DNA from: an uncultured Porphyromonadaceae bacterium
GTDB taxonomy: Bacteria; Bacteroidota; Bacteroidia; Bacteroidales; Muribaculaceae
Assembly (NCBI GenBank): GCA_947175645.1
Contig: CAMWNP010000013.1
Span: 1 to 64,000, forward strand
Length of the DNA stretch: 64,000 nucleotides
Direction of reading: 5' to 3'
The notes beneath the pieces were generated by a model. That model made no database searches. It was not told where the DNA came from and saw only the letters and a list, made by a program, of their open reading frames with translations. Below, piece after piece: positions 24,080 through 33,581 of the stretch. Position 1 is the first letter of the stretch. Each line of letters starts with the position of its first letter. The translations under genes were made by a program, and so were the position numbers.

Positions 24080-24760
24080 TTATTTTATACGGAACATATA
24101 GCCTAAAGTGACGGCTATGCTTACGTTGCGTGATGCGCTGAAGGTATCTTTCTTCGTTGATGGGAAGATATTGCCGAGTCCGTAATAGAAACGAGCCTCA
24201 ATCATAACGGAGTGACGGCGACGGATGATTCCTTCACATCCCAGTCCGGCTGTTATTCCGTAGTCAAATTTATTCTTTACAGGCATCGCCAACTGTTCGG
24301 TCATGCGGAATGTAGTCGGAAAAGAAGGATTGGAGGTTGGATCCTCATAGTTGAAATTGGAGGAAATACTGCTCCCGATCATATAACTTATCTGCGGGCC
24401 AAGGTTGATGAATCCCTTGAAATTGCGTCCGCCGAAGAAAATATGTGTCATCACAGGCAGGTCCACGTAGTTGAGCGTGCGTGAATAATTCAAAGGTGAT
24501 TCCTCGAATTTCTCAGCCCATCCTCTTTGTGAGAAGTTCAATTCCGCTATCAGTCCCACATGACGTTCCTCGGCATATCTTATAGCCACGCCGGCCGTGA
24601 TTCCTTGCGTGAATTTTTGTTTCACCGAGGGGGCGAATGACATTTCGGACATGGTTATACCCGCATGTCCCCCCACATGCACATGTGACTCATAATGTTT
24701 CTGTGCATGAGTGGCAAAAATCCAGGGAGCAAGTATCAGGAATAACAGGAATTTCTTCAT
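24080..24760 (-). CDS. Outer-membrane beta-barrel protein, PorT-like superfamily
   Basis: 226 residues with a signal peptide (cut near THAQ) and alternating amphipathic strands: HVGGHAGITMSEMSFAP, LIAELNFSQRGWAEKF, YVDLPVMTHIFFGG, FINLGPQISYMIGS, FDYGITAGLGCEG, MIEARFYYGLGNIF, and the final VTLGYMFRIK with an aromatic end region. This is the eight-stranded OMP_b-brl type fold. The start overlaps the LysM-protein stop by 4 bp (ATGA), so the two are probably functionally linked at the envelope. Function not known. Confidence 0.8.
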   Translation of the reverse strand: MKKFLLFLILAPWIFATHAQKHYESHVHVGGHAGITMSEMSFAPSVKQKFTQGITAGVAIRYAEERHVGLIAELNFSQRGWAEKFEESPLNYSRTLNYVDLPVMTHIFFGGRNFKGFINLGPQISYMIGSSISSNFNYEDPTSNPSFPTTFRMTEQLAMPVKNKFDYGITAGLGCEGIIRRRHSVMIEARFYYGLGNIFPSTKKDTFSASRNVSIAVTLGYMFRIK

Positions 24761-26661
24761 AGGCGTTTTTTTGCGAGGTTTCCTCCCGGGAGGTATTCAA
24801 TCAGGTAGAGGTTTTCATTGACAAGACCGCCCCCGGGAATATCCTCGAGAGAGTAGCCCATCTGCACTCCATCGTAGTCCATAGAACTGTCAGAGAAGCG
24901 TCCGTCATTATTCCTGAGTGAAGTTATGACAAAGCGTGCGGTGTCGTAGCCAATGAGAGCCTGCATAGGCACGGCTTCCTCCATTTCTTCTCCATATAGC
25001 CTTTTATATGTGGCCGCGGCTTCTTTAACTTCCGGGAACTCGGGGAGTGATAGATAGCGGGAGTAGATCGTGGTGTTCAGATTATGAAGCAACTCCTGGT
25101 TATCGCCTCGTAATATAATATATTCAGGGTAACCGTAGAGAACGACATTGTCATGAATGAGTGCGGAATTACGCAGATTTTTCAGCGCCGGAGCAAACTT
25201 TGTGAATTCCTGACGGCTGCCACTGCCCGGAACAAAAACGTAGGCCAGAGAGTCAGGGTTAATATCCTCAAGATTGTCACGACCAAGGAAATTCTTGAAG
25301 TTTATCTCCTTATATTCACGACCGAGTGCTGACAGACGTGCTTTCAGCGAATCAGTAAACTCGATTTTCTCACCACTACCTCCGACTCGTGAAATGAAAA
25401 CAGGTATGCGGTCGGAATAACGTTCCACAAAAGAGTCTATTGCCTTACGATACATGGCAGGGTGCGGGATATTTGCCTGGATAACAGATGGATTGGTCAG
25501 GTAACTGTCATCCTTGACCGCAAAAATGTTCAACAGATACGAATCATCGTTCTGCTTCGCATGCTCGGCCATAAGGTTCAACTGTTGCTGATTATCAGGA
25601 GCAATGATAATGTTTACATGCTCAAGTTCCGGCTTTCCGAGCAGGTCTGAAACATTTTCCTCAGAGTCACGTGTATCGAACACGCTGATATTGACCGGTG
25701 TACCATTATGACTCATTTCTTCCGCTCCCATAAGGAAGCCACGGTAGAACTCTGTGTATAACTGTGCCATTCTTGAAGGTTCTTCCACATCAAGCATAAA
25801 GGGGAACATAATGGCAATTGAGAGAGGTTGTTCAAGTTGTTCCTGCTCGTAGGGAAGAATGTTTCGGATTTCGGTTGAATCAGAAATCTGTTCCTTAATC
25901 TCCATCACTTCATCCTGTGGAACTACTGTTTCCGGAAGGTCTTCCTGAACCAGAGATTCGGAGACTGCGTGAACCTTTCCAATACGTTTCTCTGAAGGTT
26001 CAAGCGACTGAATCTGAGGAACAAACACCATTTCCCCTACTTCAAGATGATCAAAATCCGTGTCAGGATTCACCTGCTGTATCGACTCCGGAGTAACATC
26101 ATGATTGAGTGCGATTTTGGACAAAGTGTCTCCAACCTTAACAAGATATGGGAAGCATCCGGCGGGAATCGGTTTATTTGTATTTCCGGTAACTGTCTCG
26201 TGAACAGAGGGAACAACCTCGGATGTCACCTCATCAGCCTTATGCAAAGGAATTGTCAGTGTCATACCCTTTATTCCCGTTTTAGCAGCGGGATTGAAAC
26301 TTATGAGCAGATCAAGCGGAACTTTGAACATATTCGCAACTCCATAAATCGACTCATTATTATCCACCTTATAATCAGTCACATAATAGCCATCCTTAAC
26401 CGTAGCATCAATAGTAACAGGAAAGGTTATAACCGTTCCGGGTATAATGCCATCGGCTATCTGAGGATTATATTCAACCAATTGTGAGCGTGTAACCCCT
26501 ATCCGTTCGGCAAGGTTATTGAGTTTGTCCCCCCTGACGGTGGTGTAATAATAGAGAATTTGACCATGGATATTCTTTACCGGCAGATTCAAGGCATCTG
26601 CAGTTGTGGAAGAGAGTAACATGGCCACCCCACTCAAAAGATATAAGAGGCTCTTCTTCAT
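24757..26661 (-). CDS. LysM peptidoglycan-binding protein fused to a periplasmic-binding-type domain
   Basis: 634 residues from the ATG at 26661 (MKKSLLYLLSG). The signal peptide is followed by three LysM repeats: GDKLNNLAERIGVTRSQL, NNESIYGVANMFKVPLDLL, and KVGDTLSKIALNHDVTPESI, spanning about residues 35-205. An acidic linker (EDLPETVVPQDEV) leads to a type-1 periplasmic-binding fold from about 280 to the end (LSIAIMFPFMLDV, YRGFLMGAEEM, IIIAPDNQQQLN, MQALIGYDTARF). The combination would tether a ligand- or protein-binding lobe to peptidoglycan; LpoA-like activation of cell-wall synthases is one analogy (inference). Minus-strand TAACTTTG at 26686-26693 is the likely -7 box. Confidence 0.82.
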   Translation of the reverse strand: MKKSLLYLLSGVAMLLSSTTADALNLPVKNIHGQILYYYTTVRGDKLNNLAERIGVTRSQLVEYNPQIADGIIPGTVITFPVTIDATVKDGYYVTDYKVDNNESIYGVANMFKVPLDLLISFNPAAKTGIKGMTLTIPLHKADEVTSEVVPSVHETVTGNTNKPIPAGCFPYLVKVGDTLSKIALNHDVTPESIQQVNPDTDFDHLEVGEMVFVPQIQSLEPSEKRIGKVHAVSESLVQEDLPETVVPQDEVMEIKEQISDSTEIRNILPYEQEQLEQPLSIAIMFPFMLDVEEPSRMAQLYTEFYRGFLMGAEEMSHNGTPVNISVFDTRDSEENVSDLLGKPELEHVNIIIAPDNQQQLNLMAEHAKQNDDSYLLNIFAVKDDSYLTNPSVIQANIPHPAMYRKAIDSFVERYSDRIPVFISRVGGSGEKIEFTDSLKARLSALGREYKEINFKNFLGRDNLEDINPDSLAYVFVPGSGSRQEFTKFAPALKNLRNSALIHDNVVLYGYPEYIILRGDNQELLHNLNTTIYSRYLSLPEFPEVKEAAATYKRLYGEEMEEAVPMQALIGYDTARFVITSLRNNDGRFSDSSMDYDGVQMGYSLEDIPGGGLVNENLYLIEYLPGGNLAKKRL

Positions 26662-26704
26662 AATTATATATTTAGATGAACTCGGCAAAGTTACGAAATA
26701 ATTT

Positions 26705-27829
26705 TCAATTTCCTTTCAAATCAGAGATAATGTGTGATGCTGTGGTTTGCGCGGCATCGGTCTCGCCTATGATCTGACGCAATTCTTCATACTGTTTCTG
26801 CTGAGCCTCACGTCCCTCCCCTCCGGGCAAGAGCCGCTTCAGTTCCCGACAGATATTATCCGGGGTACACTGATGCAGGAGAAGTTCGGGAACTATCATT
26901 CTGTCCATTATGAGATTAGGCAACGAAACATATTTTACCTTAAGGATATGTTTGAAAATGTTATATACCAGTCTGGAACCCACGGCACGATATGTGACAA
27001 TCTGAGGAGTGCCAATTAATGCGGCCTCCAAAGTAGCAGTGCCGCTCGTCACAAGAGCAACCACGGAATGGTATTCCAGAGCAAAAGTATCAGTACAAAG
27101 AGCAACTCCTGGTGCGATGGCTGCATATAATTCAGCAGGAACAGCAGGGGCAGCGGCTATCACAGGCTGATAATTTCCTGATTCTTTCAATGCCTCCATC
27201 ATGACCGGCAGATTTTTCTTTATCTCAGATATTCTGCTGCCGGGCACGAGTGCGATAATCGGTTGTTCTCCCAATCCGAAGGTTTTAAGAAACGTTTCAC
27301 GGTCTGTCATTTCCTTCAACTTTCTATCAACCTCATTCTTTGACGGATTTCCAACGTAAGTCACATCATAGTCATGTTTTTTGAACCAGTCTACCTCAAA
27401 AGGAAGAATGGAATAGACTTTGCGGACTACCTTCTTCATTTTCTTTACCCTATGTTCTTTCCAGGCCCACACCTTGGGCGAGATGTAGTAGAACACGGGG
27501 ATACCTCTTTTATGTGCGAACTCGGCAAGTTTAAGGTTGAATGAAGGATAATCAACCAAAATAAGTGCATCCGGTTGAAAATCCGTTATGCCCTGTTTGG
27601 CCGTTTTAAGATTTCCCAGAACTGTGCGAAGATTCATCAGAACATCGACGAATCCCATAAAAGCCATCTGTTTGTAATGAACCAATGGTTTTCTGTCCGC
27701 GCTTATTTCCATGAGATCACCCCCGAGGAAGCAAAATTCGGCTTCCGGGTCCTTTGTTCTCAGGGCTGAAATGAGGAAAGACGCATGGAGATCACCTGAG
27801 GCTTCCCCCGCAGAAATGAAATATTTCAT
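26705..27829 (-). CDS. lpxB: Lipid-A-disaccharide synthase
   Basis: 374 residues. Motifs: GEASGDLHASFL at the N-terminus, MGFVDVLMNL, SPKVWAWKEHRV, LPFEVDWFKKH, VPGSRISEIKKNLPVM and VTSGTATLEAALIGTPQIV. It joins lipid X and UDP-diacylglucosamine at the inner membrane and follows LpxH (10669) in the pathway. It starts inside the last codons of the glycoside hydrolase gene (ATGA overlap), an unusual partner for a lipid A enzyme. Confidence 0.96.
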   Translation of the reverse strand: MKYFISAGEASGDLHASFLISALRTKDPEAEFCFLGGDLMEISADRKPLVHYKQMAFMGFVDVLMNLRTVLGNLKTAKQGITDFQPDALILVDYPSFNLKLAEFAHKRGIPVFYYISPKVWAWKEHRVKKMKKVVRKVYSILPFEVDWFKKHDYDVTYVGNPSKNEVDRKLKEMTDRETFLKTFGLGEQPIIALVPGSRISEIKKNLPVMMEALKESGNYQPVIAAAPAVPAELYAAIAPGVALCTDTFALEYHSVVALVTSGTATLEAALIGTPQIVTYRAVGSRLVYNIFKHILKVKYVSLPNLIMDRMIVPELLLHQCTPDNICRELKRLLPGGEGREAQQKQYEELRQIIGETDAAQTTASHIISDLKGN

Positions 27830-30066
27830 AGAGGTAATACATTCATGCAGTCAATAATTGCATGATTTGTTCCCAGGTTCATATTTTCATCAGAATGCAG
27901 GAACTCGATGGTTACCAGATGATCACCTTCTGTAAGTTTCATGTGGAGTGAATTGGTCTGACCCCAGTCGTTCCAGTTACCGACTCCTCGCTGTGGCATC
28001 ACAATTGAACCTATACGTTTGCCGTCAACCAGAACTGAGCGGATAGCGCACTTGTTCTCGGTGTTGACCGGACCGTTACCATTGGCATAGGTGAAATTGA
28101 CGGCGTATTCTCCGGTTTTATCGACAGAGAATGGAATGACAACCGGAGAAGTTGAGTGATCAAGTTCAAGGAAACCGCCTGAGAATCCTTCAACAGGTGA
28201 CTCAGGTGCGTAGGCAACTTCGGATGAAGTCATTACTGTTTTCTCATCAGGCATTTGAACCGTTACTTTTGGCGATACGTTGCGCGGTTCGGATGCAAAG
28301 GATTGTATGCCGTCTGCTGATACGCCTATCACCTGATATTCACCGGAAGTTACGGGGTAGCGTGTCTGACGGGTTTCAGCCACCGGCTTTCCGTTGTTGA
28401 GGACAATATAATGACCGATGTATTCAATCGGGTTCCATCGCAGGAAACCATCTTCAACCCATGTTATAGGAGTCAGGGGAGCCTTTTTGTTGGGCTGACG
28501 GTTAACCGTCAGATCATGTTGGAATGAGTCATTGAGGGTGATTGTCACATTGTAAGTCTCCCCTTTCTTCAGACCGGATGCATTGATGAACGGTTCGGAT
28601 TTTTTACCGTTAATCTCACATGCGGCCACTTTGTCGCCATAGCCGTTGACAGTAATATTCAGAATTGCATCACGATAGGGGAAGTTTTCAAGTGTTCGAG
28701 ATCCGGCAAGTGCGCGTGGTACAAAGGGTTCAAACCGGAGGCCGTCTGCTTCAAATTCTATACCGAAAAGGATTCGTGTGGTTATGGCTATGTTTCCTGC
28801 CAGACACCACAACATATTCGAAGAGTTGAGTTCTGTGGCGATATCGCCATTGTCAAGATTAAGATTCTCCTTGTTCGTACAGAACAGAGCCGCCGGACGG
28901 AACACGGAACCGATAGCATCAAGCACACCTTGCTCGTTGCCGGCCTTTTTATTGGCAATAGCCCAGTAGGCTGCAACCCAAGGCCACAATCCATTGTTGT
29001 GGTAAGATGGCATGTCGCTTATCTGCGGGTAGAAGATTGCAGAACCGAAGGGTGTAACAGGATTGGACTCAGTAATCCGTCGTGCCTTCTGATCGTCGGC
29101 GATACCATAAATTACTGCGAGAGATTCACCGAGAGTTTCAGCCCGAGGGTTAAGAATGGGGAAGTCACGTCCGTAGAGATACATTCCGTAGTATCCCTTG
29201 TCATCCATCCAGAATTTCTCGTTTATTGCATGTTTAAGATCATCGGCCTTCGCTGAATATTTCTTTGAAGCCGCATTATCGCCTAATTCACCGGCCATCT
29301 CTGCAAGCATGTCAAGTGCAACGGCATGAACCATGGCGGTATTCATGGCCTCGCTGTTATAGATATCCGCGGTCTGCATCCATTTGGGATAACTTTGTTC
29401 ACGCCAGTCGATAAATGATGTCTCACCTTTCACGAGTCCTGATTCCCTGTCATAGACTGTGGCGAAATCATCCTCAAAAGAATCGCGTATCACCGGGTAG
29501 ATGTACTCAAGCCACTGACGGTCGCCGGTAACTTTATACAGTTCGTAAGCGGCAACAGCCCATATCATGCGGTCAGAACTTACAGGCCAAGCGCCGCCTG
29601 ATCCGGTGTCCTGAATAATTCTGCCGTTCGGGTTCACCTTCTTCATCAATGAGACTTTTGATGCCAGCGGCTGCATATAAGCCATCGATCCTATAATAGA
29701 ATAACTTACATCGCGTGTCCAGACACCGGCCCACTCCTTGCCTGTACGGAGTGTAGTATCCGGCTCCACGGCATTAACCATTTCATCAAGCGCCATATTA
29801 TAAAGGGCGGTATGAAGTTTATTGTCAGTTGTAAGACGGGGGTAAGCGGATATGTCGTTCTTCAGCATCCATTCCTTTTCAATGGGCATAAAATAGTGCG
29901 GCTGGGCTGCATAGTCCGAAACAATATGTGTCGGGGATTCGGCATAAGCCTTGTATGGGCCCTGAATGATAGAGTCATTTGACCAACGGTAAACCGAGTT
30001 TTCGTAGATATTGCCGGCTACAACAGTTGAAGCGGCGGAAAGACACAGAAGCGTCAGCAGTTTCAT
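27826..30066 (-). CDS. Secreted glycoside hydrolase, (alpha/alpha)6-barrel type, with C-terminal CBM-like domain
   Basis: 746 residues from the ATG at 30066 (MKLLTLLCLSAA); the frame to 30369 adds about 100 residues that overlap the promoter and are not used. Signal peptide, then a six-hairpin glycosidase domain: KEWAGVWTRDVSYSIIGS, TGSGGAWPVSSDRMIWAVAA, ETSFIDWREQSYPKWM and YHNNGLWPWVAAYWA. These are typical of MGH1/GH63-like or glycogen-debranching-like proteins. A beta-sandwich resembling CBM6/35 ends the protein (GFLELDHSTSPVVIPFSV, GNWNDWGQTNSLHMKL). It removes sugar residues from an unknown glycan. The acid in WTRD and those near IDWRE are catalytic candidates (inference). Confidence 0.8.
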   Translation of the reverse strand: MKLLTLLCLSAASTVVAGNIYENSVYRWSNDSIIQGPYKAYAESPTHIVSDYAAQPHYFMPIEKEWMLKNDISAYPRLTTDNKLHTALYNMALDEMVNAVEPDTTLRTGKEWAGVWTRDVSYSIIGSMAYMQPLASKVSLMKKVNPNGRIIQDTGSGGAWPVSSDRMIWAVAAYELYKVTGDRQWLEYIYPVIRDSFEDDFATVYDRESGLVKGETSFIDWREQSYPKWMQTADIYNSEAMNTAMVHAVALDMLAEMAGELGDNAASKKYSAKADDLKHAINEKFWMDDKGYYGMYLYGRDFPILNPRAETLGESLAVIYGIADDQKARRITESNPVTPFGSAIFYPQISDMPSYHNNGLWPWVAAYWAIANKKAGNEQGVLDAIGSVFRPAALFCTNKENLNLDNGDIATELNSSNMLWCLAGNIAITTRILFGIEFEADGLRFEPFVPRALAGSRTLENFPYRDAILNITVNGYGDKVAACEINGKKSEPFINASGLKKGETYNVTITLNDSFQHDLTVNRQPNKKAPLTPITWVEDGFLRWNPIEYIGHYIVLNNGKPVAETRQTRYPVTSGEYQVIGVSADGIQSFASEPRNVSPKVTVQMPDEKTVMTSSEVAYAPESPVEGFSGGFLELDHSTSPVVIPFSVDKTGEYAVNFTYANGNGPVNTENKCAIRSVLVDGKRIGSIVMPQRGVGNWNDWGQTNSLHMKLTEGDHLVTIEFLHSDENMNLGTNHAIIDCMNVLPL

Positions 30067-30104
30067 AATCAGTATCTGGAAAAGTTTATGTAAGATGATG
30101 AGTC

Positions 30105-30136
30105 CAAAATTAATACAATTTATTTGAATATGCAAA
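30105..30136 (-). promoter_or_regulatory. Promoter of glycoside hydrolase-lpxB unit
   Basis: Minus-strand TTTG (30133-30136), 20-nt spacer, TAATTTTG (30105-30112), 39 nt before the ATG at 30066. Confidence 0.65.
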
Positions 30137-30175
30137 TTTGAAATCATAGGGGCATTAATGGAACTTTCCGGAAGG

Positions 30176-30207
30176 TTTGCACAATAATAAAAAAAAACGT
30201 AAATTTG
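30176..30207 (+). promoter_or_regulatory. Promoter of the Smr-domain gene
   Basis: TTTG (30176-30179), 20-nt spacer, TAAATTTG (30200-30207). It lies only 16 nt before the ATG at 30223, so the leader is very short. Confidence 0.65.
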
Positions 30208-30222
30208 CGTAAAAATAGAAGT

Positions 30223-31314
30223 ATGGCCCAGATAGGAGATAAAGTAAGATATTTGAACAGTGTGGGAGGTGGAGAAATAACCCGCATTGAAGGTAACATA
30301 GCATACGTAGAGGATGAAGATGGCTTTGAGTCGCCCGTTCTCGTAAAGGAACTTGTTGTTGTAGGTCATGCCGCCCCCAAAGAGCAGAAGAAAGGACCAG
30401 AAGCGGTTCGGCAGACATCACAGAATACCGCAGTGGGAAAACCCGAGGTGCATAGCGCTGCCGCTCCTGCCAATGAGGAACCGCTGAATATTTCAGAGAC
30501 AGAAGATGGCGACAAACTTAATGTCGTACTGGCGTACGAGCCTATTGACATCAAGCAGATAAGCCACACAGGCTATGACACTTATCTGGTCAATGACTCC
30601 AATTATTACCTCTATTTCACTTACCTCTCCCGGACCGATGAGGAGAAAGAGTGGACCGCACGATATACCGGTGTGGTGGAACCTAACATCCAACTTTTCC
30701 TCGGAGAGATTGCTCCGGAGGAAGTGGCTTTGCTGGACAATGTTGCCATTCAGTATGTTGCATTCAAGCAAGACAAGATTTTCAGTTTGAAAAAGCCCGG
30801 AGACGTGCAACACCATATAGACACAACCAAGTTCTTTAAACTTCATTGCTTCCGCGACTCACTTTATTTTGACGCTCCGGTACTTGAATTTGAGATTGTA
30901 CATAATGATGTCCCTTATCTCCGTCAGTCGCTAAAGAATAAGGAGGAACTCCGAAAAGAGGAACAGCGCAAACGCAACTTCGACAGAAAACCGGTGCGAA
31001 AGCCCGTAATGAAAAAAGCGCGTAAGAACGGAGATGTAATCGAAGTAGACCTCCATATAGCGGAACTGATCGATAACACCCGAGGTCTGTCGGCTGCCGA
31101 TATGCTTAACCTGCAGGTCGACCACTTCCGGCAGGTAATGGATGAGAATCTGAAGAACCACGGTCAGAAGATTGTGTTCATTCATGGTAAGGGCGAGGGT
31201 GTGCTCCGTAACGCACTTATGAAAGAATTGAACTACCGCTACAAAGGGCATGACGTGCAGGATGCATCGTTCAGGGAATATGGCTTCGGAGCAACGCAAG
31301 TTACCATAAGATGA
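30223..31314 (+). CDS. DUF2027/Smr-domain protein (MutS2-like C-terminus)
   Basis: 363 residues from the ATG at 30223 (MAQIGDKVRYL); an earlier ATG at 30205 overlaps the promoter. Order of parts: N-terminal small beta domain (GDKVRYLNSVGGGEITRIEG), a low-complexity Ala/Lys/Glu linker (about 55-95), a central beta-rich domain of the DUF2027 type, a basic stretch (FDRKPVRKPVMKKARKNG), and a C-terminal Smr domain (EVDLHIAEL, QKIVFIHGKGEGVLRNAL, FGFGATQV-like end). Smr domains bind or nick nucleic acids; the cellular task of this combination is not known. It overlaps the next gene by 4 bp. Confidence 0.88.
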   Translation: MAQIGDKVRYLNSVGGGEITRIEGNIAYVEDEDGFESPVLVKELVVVGHAAPKEQKKGPEAVRQTSQNTAVGKPEVHSAAAPANEEPLNISETEDGDKLNVVLAYEPIDIKQISHTGYDTYLVNDSNYYLYFTYLSRTDEEKEWTARYTGVVEPNIQLFLGEIAPEEVALLDNVAIQYVAFKQDKIFSLKKPGDVQHHIDTTKFFKLHCFRDSLYFDAPVLEFEIVHNDVPYLRQSLKNKEELRKEEQRKRNFDRKPVRKPVMKKARKNGDVIEVDLHIAELIDNTRGLSAADMLNLQVDHFRQVMDENLKNHGQKIVFIHGKGEGVLRNALMKELNYRYKGHDVQDASFREYGFGATQVTIR

Positions 31315-32093
31315 TTATATTTTTCAGCGGTACAGGCAACAGCCGACATGTTGCCCAAGCCTTAGGTAAAGAATTAGGGGAGAGCAACATCGTTGAACTG
31401 ACAGGTGACTTTCTGCGTTATCCCGAGCAATTGCGACTGGAAAGCGAAGAGGGCGGACGCGTGATATGGGTATTCCCCACTTACTCATGGGGAGTGCCAC
31501 CCGTTGTGGCGGAGGTCATCTCCAAAGTAAATATTGACGGAGGCGAACGGGCGGATCACTACATGGTGACGACCTGTGGTGACGACATAGGTAAATGTCA
31601 CATGCAGTGGCGCAACCTTATATCAGGCCGCCGTTGGAAACCGTTAGCGACGTTCTCTGTTCAGATGCCCAACACCTACGTGTGCATGAAAGGATTTGAC
31701 GTTGATCCGGAGCAAGTCGCCATGGAGAAAATCCATGAGTCGGTGATGCGTGTTCATTCCATAGCGGAGTTCATAAAACAACGTTATAAGATTGATGATG
31801 TTGTTGAAGGAAGATGGCCGAAAATAAAGACCCGTTACATTTACCCTTATTTCAAGAAACATTACATGAATCCTTCAGGATTCCACGTAAGTGAAACCAC
31901 ATGCATTTCATGCGGCAAGTGCTCGCGCAACTGCCCTATGGATAACATTGAACTCAAAGGGAAATTTCCTGTATGGGGAGCGGTATGTGCGTTCTGTCTG
32001 CGTTGCTATCACGGATGTCCTGTGCATGCCATAGAGTACGGGAACAGTACAGTGGGTAAAGGTCAGTATATGTTCCCGAAAAAAGAGAAATAG
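31311..32093 (+). CDS. EFR1-type flavodoxin/ferredoxin fusion protein
   Basis: 260 residues. Flavodoxin-like N-terminus with the FMN phosphate loop FFSGTGNSRHVA (4-15) and VFPTYSWGVPPVV. C-terminal 2[4Fe-4S] ferredoxin: CISCGKCSRNCP and CAFCLRCYHGCP, both CX2CX2CX3CP. It is probably a cytosolic electron carrier or small oxidoreductase; the partner is unknown. Its ATG lies within the stop region of the Smr gene (4-bp overlap). Confidence 0.93.
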   Translation: MIIFFSGTGNSRHVAQALGKELGESNIVELTGDFLRYPEQLRLESEEGGRVIWVFPTYSWGVPPVVAEVISKVNIDGGERADHYMVTTCGDDIGKCHMQWRNLISGRRWKPLATFSVQMPNTYVCMKGFDVDPEQVAMEKIHESVMRVHSIAEFIKQRYKIDDVVEGRWPKIKTRYIYPYFKKHYMNPSGFHVSETTCISCGKCSRNCPMDNIELKGKFPVWGAVCAFCLRCYHGCPVHAIEYGNSTVGKGQYMFPKKEK

Positions 32094-32139
32094 ATTAGTG
32101 AAATGATAGTTTTGCGCCGAGTATTACCCTTTAGCCAGT

Positions 32140-32805
32140 CTACTCAGCAGTTGCACGTAGAATTTCGCGCTTGCCGCACGGGGGTCCGGGCAAACGTTCC
32201 ACAGTAAAGCCGGCCGACTGTAAGCGGCGGCGAATTATCCCTTTTGCACAATAGGTTGAAAGAACGCCTCTATCAATCATGTGTGAGCGGATTCTTTCAA
32301 TGCAACCACTACTCCACATCTCCGGCTGTTTTTCCGGTGCGAAAGCGTCATAATACACCGCATTGATTCCATCAGGAAGATTCATGGTTAGGAAATTGTC
32401 AGCAAGTTTTATCAGAATGAAATAAGGGTGGATTTCAACCGGTATCCCCCACTCCGCTTTTATGATTTCAGCATGGAACGGAGTGTGTGAACTATAGTCA
32501 AGTGCACTGATAACGGAAGGATTCAACGGGTGGAGTTCCGCTGAAAAATACACGGTGGGGATTTTTTCATTGAATGCTACGGCTGCTGTAAGAGCGGCAT
32601 TGAGTCCGGTTCCGAATCCTACTTCAAACAGACGGACTTGTCCGAATTCAACTGCTGCTTTCCGCCAACAAGTGTCAATGTAGACATGGTTGCTTTCCGC
32701 CAGTGCACCCTTTATGGAATGATAATGTTCGTCAATTGACGGTATGTACAGGGTATGCGACCCATCGGCCGTGGCTTCTATCAGAATCTCTTCCTGCTTA
32801 TCCAT
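32140..32805 (-). CDS. mnmD: tRNA 5-methylaminomethyl-2-thiouridine methyltransferase (MnmD)
   Basis: 221 residues from the ATG at 32805 (MDKQEEILIEATADGS); a longer frame to 32853 overlaps surE. The MnmD-type Rossmann fold shows FEVGFGTGLNAALTAA for S-adenosylmethionine binding and YYDAFAPEKQPEMWSS as the active block. GPPCGKREILRA closes the domain. It lacks the FAD-oxidase half (MnmC-N) of the enterobacterial fusion. It makes mnm5s2U34 in tRNA. Last gene of the oxidoreductase-surE unit, 4 bp from surE. Confidence 0.9.
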   Translation of the reverse strand: MDKQEEILIEATADGSHTLYIPSIDEHYHSIKGALAESNHVYIDTCWRKAAVEFGQVRLFEVGFGTGLNAALTAAVAFNEKIPTVYFSAELHPLNPSVISALDYSSHTPFHAEIIKAEWGIPVEIHPYFILIKLADNFLTMNLPDGINAVYYDAFAPEKQPEMWSSGCIERIRSHMIDRGVLSTYCAKGIIRRRLQSAGFTVERLPGPPCGKREILRATAE

Positions 32806-32809
32806 CAGG

Positions 32810-33577
32810 TCAGTCCATATTAAGAAGAGCCGATGTGGAATCAATATGGTCAATAGCGTTCTGATTCACTCGCGCCGGGACAATCGTGGCAAAGTTCCGG
32901 TCAAGCCAGTAGAGATCTGTGTCAGAAGCCTCAGGTTCCTCATTGATAATCTTTCCTTTCAGCCAATAGAAAGGTTTGCCGTGCGGGTCAAGATATTCCT
33001 GATATTCCTCAGTCCAGTGACTTGTGGCAGCCCTCACAACCTTTATTCCCTCAATTTTTACTTTGGCAGGAAAGTTTACGTTCAGGCATATTCCGGCCGG
33101 CAGACCGTTCTTCAGAACTATTGAGGTTATGTGCTTGATGAAAGGCTCAGTTTCAGAGAAGTCGGCCGAGGGTGAATGTGAAAGGAGTGAATAGCCTACA
33201 GCGGGTACGCCAACCGTAGTTGCTTCCATCACCGCCCCCATCGTACCGGAATAAATTATTGAATTACCTGCATTGGAGCCATGGTTTATGCCACATAGCA
33301 TTATGTCAGGGACTCGTGGAAGAATAGTGTGGTAGGCAAGTTTAACACAATCTACCGGAGTTCCGGTTACGGCAAACATTCTTGCTGAATTATAGTCAGG
33401 TTTACTGATGATGCGGAGCGGAGCATTCACTGTCATTGCTGATGACTGTCCGGAGTGAGGTTTATCAGGTGCGACAACCCACACCTCTCCGAAATCCTTT
33501 ACATAGTCAACCAGACGGTGAATCCCCGCGGACTCGATACCATCATCGTTACTGATCAGTATTATTGGCTTTCCCAT
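32810..33577 (-). CDS. surE: 5'/3'-nucleotidase SurE
   Basis: 255 residues from the ATG at 33577 (MGKPIILIS); an ATG four codons earlier overlaps the preceding gene. Motifs: ILISNDDGIESAGI with the metal-binding DD, PHSGQSSAMT, GTPVDCVKLAYH, and CGINHGSNAGNSIIYSGT. SurE is a metal-dependent phosphatase acting on nucleoside monophosphates. It follows the oxidoreductase gamma gene by 4 bp and is probably in the same mRNA. Confidence 0.95.
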   Translation of the reverse strand: MGKPIILISNDDGIESAGIHRLVDYVKDFGEVWVVAPDKPHSGQSSAMTVNAPLRIISKPDYNSARMFAVTGTPVDCVKLAYHTILPRVPDIMLCGINHGSNAGNSIIYSGTMGAVMEATTVGVPAVGYSLLSHSPSADFSETEPFIKHITSIVLKNGLPAGICLNVNFPAKVKIEGIKVVRAATSHWTEEYQEYLDPHGKPFYWLKGKIINEEPEASDTDLYWLDRNFATIVPARVNQNAIDHIDSTSALLNMD

Positions 33578-33581
33578 GAGG

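Noticed and set aside
30067-30369. 101-residue N-terminal extension of the glycoside hydrolase
   Set aside because: It covers two promoters and the start of the divergent Smr gene; a proper signal peptide starts at 30066.
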